From: an uncultured Alphaproteobacteria bacterium
Lineage (GTDB): Bacteria; Pseudomonadota; Alphaproteobacteria; Rhodobacterales; Rhodobacteraceae
Length of the DNA stretch: 43,591 bases
NCBI GenBank assembly: GCA_902574225.1
Contig: CACGMO010000018.1
Coordinates: 1 to 43,591, forward strand
Direction of reading: 5' to 3'
Part shown: positions 38,221 through 43,591 of the stretch, piece by piece
Numbering within the stretch: the stretch's first letter is position 1
Layout: every line of letters begins with the position of its first letter
Program-made: the position numbers and the translations under genes
Notes under the pieces: generated by a model
Databases searched by the model: none
Seen by the model: only the letters and a program-made list of their open reading frames with translations
What the model was told of the DNA's origin: nothing

Positions 38221-39909
38221 ATGGATTTTGAAGAGGCAACTAAAAAGGTTTTAGAGACTGACGATTTATATCAGTTTTCTCAATACACACATGACGGCCA
38301 AATTTACAAGACCTTCGTAAATACCCCACAGACATTGCATGAATTGCTTGAGTATGGAAAAAAAACTCGTCAGTGGGACGAATTTATTATTTATGAGAAT
38401 GAACGAATTACATATTCGGAGTTTTTAGAAAAAGTGAATAGCGTGGCCGCTTTCCTTCAGAAAGAGTTGGGAGTAAAAAAAGGTGACAAAGTTGCAATAG
38501 CAATGCGAAACTTTCCCGAATATCCAATTCTATTGATGGGTATCGTATCCTTAGGAGCAATAGTTGTTTTTGTAAACGCTTGGTGGACAACAAGTGAAAT
38601 GGAGTATGGTTTTAATGATAGTTCGGCAAAAATATGCTTCGCAGATAAAGAAAGATTAAATGTTATTCTTCCGTTTGCAAAAGCCTATGGAATTAAATTA
38701 ATTGGTATTCGATCGGAACATGATAACAACGTTTTAGACTATGAAGAGGAAGTGGCCTCCTATCCATCAAAAAGTTTGAAGGCACCTAATATTGACCCAA
38801 AAGACGATTTTGGAATTATGTATACTTCTGGATCAACTGGAAACCCTAAAGGCGTTGTTCTTACTCACAGGGGAGCTATTTCAGCGGTATTTTCTTGGTT
38901 AATGATGGAAAAGATTGGTTCTTATGTGTATCCTGAAAAAGTGGCTGCTAAAAAACCATCTAGCATTCTTCTACTTTCTCCTTTTTTTCATGTAAATGGA
39001 TCTCATCCAAACTTCTTATATGGGATTGCGAAAGGGTCAAAGATTATCTTGATGTACAGGTGGGACCCAAAACAAGCGGTTGATATAATCGAAAATGAAA
39101 ACATAACTCTTATTCGAGCTGTTCCAACTGTTATTTCTGATCTTGTTGAGGAAGCTATAACGCAAAATAAATCTTTGAGCTCTTTGGAAACACTGAATGC
39201 CGGAGGTGCGAAACGGCCACCTCCAAATGTGGCTCGTGAAAAAAAAGCGCTTCCTTCAACAGATATTTCTTCTGGATATGGAATGACAGAGACCAACGCT
39301 TTAGGCGTGAGTGTATCTGGTGATGAGTATTTAGAAAATCCTGAATTGGCTGGTAGGTTAATTGGCGTCCTTCAAGACATAAAAATAGTTGATGAGAATG
39401 ATAAGGAAGTTAAGAGTGGGGAGGTTGGTGAAATTGCAATAAAAAGCCCAGCCAATATGCGGTGTTACCTCAACAAAAAGATAGAAACCGATGAGGTTCT
39501 TATAGATGGCTGGATGCATACTGGTGATTTAGGCTTTATAAATAGTCAAGGTTTGGTAACGATTGTCGATCGAAAAAAAAATATAATCATCAGAGGAGGT
39601 GAAAATATATCGTGTTTAGAGGTTGAGGGTATGCTTCAAAAGCATCAATCAATACTAGAGTCTATAGTTTTTGCAGTACCAAATGAACGATTTGGAGAAG
39701 AGGTTGGTGTCTGTATTAATTTAAAGAAAAAAGAAACTTTAAAAAAAGAAGACATAAATCAATTTCTTAATGATAAGCTAGCAAAGTTTAAAATACCTAC
39801 CCATTATTGGCTGTCAGATGATAGCCTGCCTAGGGGTGCTACGGATAAACTTGATAGAATTAAAACTCGTAAGCTTTGCTTGAATAATAAAATAAAAAGT
39901 TTGCTGTAA
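38221..39909 (+). CDS. Acyl-CoA ligase (AMP-forming)
   Basis: 562 aa. P-loop-like YTSGSTGNPKGVVLTHRG from 201, A5 motif GYGMTETNALG, A7 DGWMHTGDLG, A8 VDRKKNIIIRGGENIS, and near the C-terminus LPRGATDKLDR, where the usual catalytic A10 Lys segment lies. It activates a carboxylic acid to its CoA ester and is probably the entry step of the operon. Substrate specificity (fatty or aryl acid) cannot be read reliably. It follows the MDR gene by 6 bp, with a weak ribosome site. Confidence 0.85.
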   Translation: MDFEEATKKVLETDDLYQFSQYTHDGQIYKTFVNTPQTLHELLEYGKKTRQWDEFIIYENERITYSEFLEKVNSVAAFLQKELGVKKGDKVAIAMRNFPEYPILLMGIVSLGAIVVFVNAWWTTSEMEYGFNDSSAKICFADKERLNVILPFAKAYGIKLIGIRSEHDNNVLDYEEEVASYPSKSLKAPNIDPKDDFGIMYTSGSTGNPKGVVLTHRGAISAVFSWLMMEKIGSYVYPEKVAAKKPSSILLLSPFFHVNGSHPNFLYGIAKGSKIILMYRWDPKQAVDIIENENITLIRAVPTVISDLVEEAITQNKSLSSLETLNAGGAKRPPPNVAREKKALPSTDISSGYGMTETNALGVSVSGDEYLENPELAGRLIGVLQDIKIVDENDKEVKSGEVGEIAIKSPANMRCYLNKKIETDEVLIDGWMHTGDLGFINSQGLVTIVDRKKNIIIRGGENISCLEVEGMLQKHQSILESIVFAVPNERFGEEVGVCINLKKKETLKKEDINQFLNDKLAKFKIPTHYWLSDDSLPRGATDKLDRIKTRKLCLNNKIKSLL

Positions 39910-39925
39910 AAAAGAGAGGAATAAC

Positions 39926-40711
39926 ATGAAAGAGTATGAATTTGTTAGGGTGCGAATTGATGATCACATAATGTCGGTAACAATTAATCGGCCAGAAGTT
40001 TATAACGCTGTGCATCCACCATTGAGTTTAGAATTAAATGAAATATGGGATAATTTTGGTAAAGATAAAGACCTTTGGGTTGCTGTTTTGACTGGAAAAG
40101 GAGATAAGGCTTTTTCAGCTGGAAATGACCTGAAATACTCGGCTTTACCGTCAGAACAAAAAGTTCAGCAACCGTCAACAGGATTTGCTGGATTAACTAG
40201 AAGGTTCGATAGAACAAAACCAATTATAGCAGCTGTTAACGGCTTTGCAATGGGAGGAGGAATGGAAACTGCTTTATGCTGCGACATAATTATTGCCTCT
40301 GAAAATGCTAAATTTGCTTTGCCAGAAGTAAAGGTAGGATTTTTTGCTGCGGCAGGAGGAGTTCAAAGGCTTAGTCGTCAAATTGGTAAAAAGGCAGCTG
40401 TGGAGATAATGTTAACAGGAAGGAATGTTTTAGCAGCGGAGGCTTTGGAATTGGGAATTATTAATGAAGTCGTGCCGCATTCTTCTCTAATGGAAATCGC
40501 GATGGAAAAAGCGAAAGCTATTGCCTCCAATTGTCCATCATCGATACGGTATTCAATGGAAGCGCTAAACCACATGGACCACCTTGAAAACTATCCCGAT
40601 GCTTTACGTAAAAGTGCGGAATTGATTGAGTTACTCCGACAAACTGAGGACCATAAAGAAGGTGTTTCTGCTTTTGTAGAAAAAAGAAAACCTAATTGGA
40701 AAAATCAATAA
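39926..40711 (+). CDS. Enoyl-CoA hydratase/carnitinyl-CoA dehydratase-like crotonase
   Basis: 261 aa, with GAGAGGA 6-7 bases upstream. TINRPEVYNAVHPPL, GKGDKAFSAGNDLKY, FAMGGGMETALCCDIIIAS, and the catalytic loop LPEVKVGFFAAAGGVQRLSR keep the first Glu (PEV). The C-terminus FVEKRKPNWKN is typical. Probable hydration step of the CoA pathway; it is the third crotonase in the window and the second in this operon. Confidence 0.83.
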   Translation: MKEYEFVRVRIDDHIMSVTINRPEVYNAVHPPLSLELNEIWDNFGKDKDLWVAVLTGKGDKAFSAGNDLKYSALPSEQKVQQPSTGFAGLTRRFDRTKPIIAAVNGFAMGGGMETALCCDIIIASENAKFALPEVKVGFFAAAGGVQRLSRQIGKKAAVEIMLTGRNVLAAEALELGIINEVVPHSSLMEIAMEKAKAIASNCPSSIRYSMEALNHMDHLENYPDALRKSAELIELLRQTEDHKEGVSAFVEKRKPNWKNQ

Positions 40712-40725
40712 AAAAAGGAAATTTT

Positions 40726-41499
40726 ATGACCAATCTTTTTGATCTTACAGGAAAGACTTGTCTTCTAACGGGCGCATCCAAGGGTATTGGAAAATCTATG
40801 GCGATTGCTCTCGCACAATATGGAGGCACTTTAATAATTTCAAGTAGAAAGATAGACGTTCTTAAGAAGACAGCTGAAGAAATAAATGAAACAATAGGGG
40901 AAGAGAGAGTTTTTCCGGTAGCAGCAAATGCAGGGAGAAAGGACGAACTAGAAAACTTGGTTAATGCAGCACGGCAGCTTTCCGGGAAAATAGATGTACT
41001 GGTTTGTAATGCTGGGGTTAATCCTCACTATGGACCAATGTCAGATATATCAGACGAAGCTTATGATAAAACGATGGCAACAAACGTAAAATCAAATCAT
41101 TGGCTATGCCAAATGGTTGTTCCAGATATGGTGGAGAGGGGAGGAGGATCAATCATGATTACTTCTAGTGTAGGAGCATTCGAACCATCTCTGAATTTAG
41201 GCACTTACCATATTTCAAAGTTAGCGGTAATAGGATTAGTTAGAAATTTAGCTGCTGAATATGGGCCTCAAAATATTAGAGTCAATGCAATATGTCCTGC
41301 AATAATTAAAACGGATTTTGCCAAGGCATTATGGGATGATGATACAAAGGCTAAGGAGGCAATTTCTAAAATACCGCTTGGTCGTTTAGGAGAACCAGAG
41401 GATCTGCAAGGGCTCGCGGTATTTCTAGCATCTAAAGCAAGTAGTTATATCACAGGCCAGGCGATGACTGTATGTGGTGGTGGCTATATGTGGCGTTAA
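40726..41499 (+). CDS. Short-chain dehydrogenase/reductase (FabG-like)
   Basis: 257 aa from ATG 40726 (AAAGGA 5 bases before), not the TTG at 40696 inside the previous gene. TGASKGIG at 15-22, VLVCNAGVN, catalytic Ser in ITSSVGAF, and YHISK. The end YITGQAMTVCGGGYMWR is the usual C-terminal pattern. Likely oxidises a 3-hydroxyacyl-CoA or similar product of the hydratase. Confidence 0.85.
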   Translation: MTNLFDLTGKTCLLTGASKGIGKSMAIALAQYGGTLIISSRKIDVLKKTAEEINETIGEERVFPVAANAGRKDELENLVNAARQLSGKIDVLVCNAGVNPHYGPMSDISDEAYDKTMATNVKSNHWLCQMVVPDMVERGGGSIMITSSVGAFEPSLNLGTYHISKLAVIGLVRNLAAEYGPQNIRVNAICPAIIKTDFAKALWDDDTKAKEAISKIPLGRLGEPEDLQGLAVFLASKASSYITGQAMTVCGGGYMWR

Positions 41500-41515
41500 T
41501 AAATGGGAGATAGAT

Positions 41516-42286
41516 ATGGATATTAAAGATAGAGTAATAGTCGTAACTGGAGCCGCCAGTGGAATAGGTAGATCTCTTGTCAAAATCTTTTATAAACATG
41601 GCGCAAAGCATGTTGTGAGTGCAGATGTAAATACAGACGGAATAAGCAAAGTCGCGAAGGAATATGGCGGAACTGCGATGAGATGTGATGTTAGTCGGGA
41701 AGGGGATATTGCAAAAGTTATACGAACAACAGAAAGAGAAATTGGCCCAATATCAATTTTTTGTTCAAATGCAGGCATTGGTCATTTAGGAGGCATCGAG
41801 GTTCCGAATGATGATTGGCAAAAAATTTGGGAAATTAATCTGATGTCACACGTATGGGCTGCCAGGCACTTGGTTCCTTTAATGGAGAAAAGAGGAGAGG
41901 GATACTTATTAAATACGGCATCCGCTGCTGGTCTTTTGTCACAAGTTGGTGATGCATCCTATTCAACGACTAAACATGCTGCAATTGGTTTAGGAGAATG
42001 GCTTGCTTTTTCATACGCGAAAAAGGGGATAAAGGTTTCTATGTTGTGCCCCCAGGGAGTGAGAACCGCAATGACGGATGGATTGGATCCAGAGCTCGCT
42101 GTCGCTATGAAAGATGGAATGCTTGAACCCGATGATGTTGCCGAGGAATGTGTTAAAACGATAAATGAAGAGCGTTTCTTAGTACTGCCTCACCCTATAG
42201 TTGAAAAATATATTCAATATAAGACATCCAATTATGACGGATGGATAGCTGGGATGGCGAAATTAAATGAGAGATTTAGGTATTAA
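41516..42286 (+). CDS. Short-chain dehydrogenase/reductase
   Basis: 256 aa from ATG 41516 (GGGAG 7 bases before); the longer frame overlaps the previous gene. TGAASGIG at 11-18, FCSNAGIG, catalytic Ser in NTASAAG, and YSTTK. The C-terminal part is less FabG-like, with HPIVEKYIQYKTSNYDGW. Last gene of the plus-strand operon; its end overlaps the end of the convergent thioesterase gene by 4 bp. Substrate unknown. Confidence 0.83.
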   Translation: MDIKDRVIVVTGAASGIGRSLVKIFYKHGAKHVVSADVNTDGISKVAKEYGGTAMRCDVSREGDIAKVIRTTEREIGPISIFCSNAGIGHLGGIEVPNDDWQKIWEINLMSHVWAARHLVPLMEKRGEGYLLNTASAAGLLSQVGDASYSTTKHAAIGLGEWLAFSYAKKGIKVSMLCPQGVRTAMTDGLDPELAVAMKDGMLEPDDVAEECVKTINEERFLVLPHPIVEKYIQYKTSNYDGWIAGMAKLNERFRY

Positions 42287-43146
42287 GGCTTGCGTTTTAG
42301 AGGACGCATCAGTCCTTCTTGAGCAACGCTTGCAACGAGGGTTCCGTTCTGTGAAAAAACTTTTCCTCTATTGAGACTTCTCGCAGCCCCTGAAAATGGA
42401 CTATCCATTTCATACAAGTACCAATCATTAAAGTTAATTTTTTCATGAAACCACATTGCGTGATCCAAACTGGCCAGCATAACGTCTCCAGAATAAGCTG
42501 ATACACCGTGAGGACGATTACCAGAGCCTAACAATGATACGTCAGAGGCGTATGCAAGAAAGCAATGATGTACCCACTGGTCTTTTGTATCAAGGGTCCC
42601 ATCCACTTTAAACCACAAAAAGTTTTTGTCTGAAGTTGGTTCCGGATTGAATAAATCGGGTGGATCAACATCTCTTATTTCAATTGGCTTTGGGTTTAAA
42701 AAATTTGCGCGTCTTTTCTCGGGAACTTTATCCGCAATGAGTTTTCTCTGTTCGTTTCTATTAAGAACTCCCGAAGGCCCTTTTACTACTTTCATTTTAT
42801 GCTGATGAGACCAACCCTCTTCTTCAATATGAAATGACGCAGCCATATTGAATATTTGTTTGCCATTTTGTATGGCAACCACTCTTCTCGTTGTGAAGCT
42901 TCCACCATCGCGTGCTCTGTCAACCTCATATATAATGGGTGTCGATGGATCTCCGGGTCTTATAAAATAAGCATGAAGAGAATGGCAAAGCCGTTCCTCA
43001 ACGGTTTTGTAGGCCGCTGCTAATGCCTGTGCAATAACATGACCACCAAACACTCGTGATGCAACCTCGCCACCTTCGCCTTGCCCTCGAAAAAGATCGC
43101 GGTCCAAAGTTTCAATATCAAGAAGCTTTTCTATTTTTTCTTTCAT
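42283..43146 (-). CDS. tesB: Acyl-CoA thioesterase II (TesB)
   Basis: 287 aa, standard length. Double hot-dog fold: RVFGGHVIAQALAAA at 31-45, HSLHAYFIRPGD at 55-66, GGSFTTRRV at 81-89. Catalytic residues expected from E. coli TesB are present as Asp 202 (AYASDVSLL) and Gln 276 (AQEGLMR), with the third site near SLDHAMWFH. It hydrolyses medium- and long-chain acyl-CoA to free CoA. Its start overlaps the stop of the downstream-transcribed APH-family gene by 4 bp, so they form one minus-strand operon. Confidence 0.88.
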   Translation of the reverse strand: MKEKIEKLLDIETLDRDLFRGQGEGGEVASRVFGGHVIAQALAAAYKTVEERLCHSLHAYFIRPGDPSTPIIYEVDRARDGGSFTTRRVVAIQNGKQIFNMAASFHIEEEGWSHQHKMKVVKGPSGVLNRNEQRKLIADKVPEKRRANFLNPKPIEIRDVDPPDLFNPEPTSDKNFLWFKVDGTLDTKDQWVHHCFLAYASDVSLLGSGNRPHGVSAYSGDVMLASLDHAMWFHEKINFNDWYLYEMDSPFSGAARSLNRGKVFSQNGTLVASVAQEGLMRPLKRKP

Positions 43147-43591
43147 AGTGCCTTCATTAGTTCATACGCACGCTTAGCCAGCTTTGGAACAGATAATGTT
43201 TCACGATTTGAGCGTTCAGGATTAGCGGCAATCCCAGATAAAGCCCTCTTTTTTACACCCTGTATAACACATGCCATTCGAAAAAAACAGAATGCGAGAT
43301 AAAAATTAAAATCTTTTATGTAGTCGATATTTCTTAACTCGCAATATTCTTTAATAAAACCTTCATCGCTTGGTATTCCGAGAGGCTCTCTTTCAATACC
43401 TTGTAGTCCCCTACTAATTTTTCCTGCTGTTTGTTCCCACTGCATGATTAAAGATGCGAGGTCAGCAATGGGATGTCCAGTTGTACAAATCTCCCAGTCT
43501 ATAATTGCCAGTAGTTTTGGCTCATGTTTATCAAATATCATATTATCGAGTCGAAAATCACCATGAACTAATGAACGAGGAGAGTTATCCA
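43143..43591 (-). CDS. Phosphotransferase of the APH/ACAD10-like family, cut by the right edge
   Basis: The frame runs past the internal Met to the window edge: the bases to 43591 give NSPRSLVHGDFRLDNMIFDK, with the catalytic HGD motif and the downstream LAIIDWEICTTGHPIADLA metal-binding Asp. The N-terminal kinase lobe lies outside. Proteins of this type next to acyl-CoA genes (as in ACAD10/11) phosphorylate 4-hydroxyacyl-CoA or related hydroxy acids; that function is inference from family and context. It is co-transcribed with tesB. Confidence 0.82.
   Translation of the reverse strand, partial: DNSPRSLVHGDFRLDNMIFDKHEPKLLAIIDWEICTTGHPIADLASLIMQWEQTAGKISRGLQGIEREPLGIPSDEGFIKEYCELRNIDYIKDFNFYLAFCFFRMACVIQGVKKRALSGIAANPERSNRETLSVPKLAKRAYELMKAL

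Noticed and set aside
1-43591. CRISPR arrays, rRNA genes and complete insertion sequences.
   Set aside because: I looked for regularly spaced repeats, rRNA-like segments and transposase motifs on both strands and saw none.

Overview
The window looks like chromosome from a low-GC, probably marine alphaproteobacterium. The outer-membrane porin, the acyl-CoA/crotonase/SDR catabolic genes, a small conserved protein at 4.0-4.3 kb and the tRNA-Ser context all fit this. An SAR116/Puniceispirillales-like lineage is my best guess from family resemblance; I ran no search.

Layout. (1) 0.3-6.7 kb: a DegT-type sugar enzyme, decayed mobile-element fragments (a terminase-small-subunit-like N-terminus, a truncated integrase, an HGGxSTG-type remnant), a porin, a small conserved protein and an ABC exporter. 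(2) 6.8-29.8 kb: an accessory region dense in defence-like genes. (3) 29.96-30.05 kb: tRNA-Ser(UGA), whose 3' end faces the accessory region. (4) 30.2-43.6 kb: an ordinary catabolic region with an aldehyde reductase, three crotonases, an acyl-CoA ligase, three SDRs, a GST, an HCCA-isomerase-like protein, an MDR enzyme, TesB and an APH-family kinase cut by the right edge.

The accessory region appears to be a genomic island in tRNA-Ser. The tRNA 3' end and a site at 1883-1898, just before the truncated integrase, share 14 of 16 bases. Each has a tandem pair of TGTGGG boxes 12 bp apart, exactly 65 bp upstream of the shared core, like integrase arm and core sites.

The island holds three modules. 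Module A (9.2-17.1 kb) is the best candidate for an undescribed system. It contains an exported Sel1-repeat/caspase protein, an ECF-like sigma factor, a membrane-spanning anti-sigma-like protein and an array of very small genes. The array includes five members of one small two-cysteine family, and a small membrane protein with a paralogue beside the caspase gene. Two array promoters share a bipartite motif, TGCAAT-N11-TCCACTCGTTAAGT, that is TGCAAT-N17-CGTT, which has the geometry of an ECF promoter. A third site has the same geometry with a weaker match. Module B (17.1-24.2 kb) is an AIPR / Z1-helicase / MORC-like GHKL ATPase set without the cytosine methyltransferase and Vsr that often accompany it. 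Module C (24.4-28.7 kb) is an unknown 160-aa protein, a UvrD-like helicase, a GIY-YIG-like protein and an SRA-HNH nuclease, and looks like a modification-dependent restriction cassette. Its leader has a perfect 27-bp inverted repeat that buries the first ribosome-binding site. A membrane-anchored Schlafen/AlbA_2 protein lies at the left flank.

Working hypothesis for module A (inference): an envelope signal leads the exported caspase to act on the periplasmic part of the anti-sigma. This frees the sigma factor, which turns on the small-protein array.
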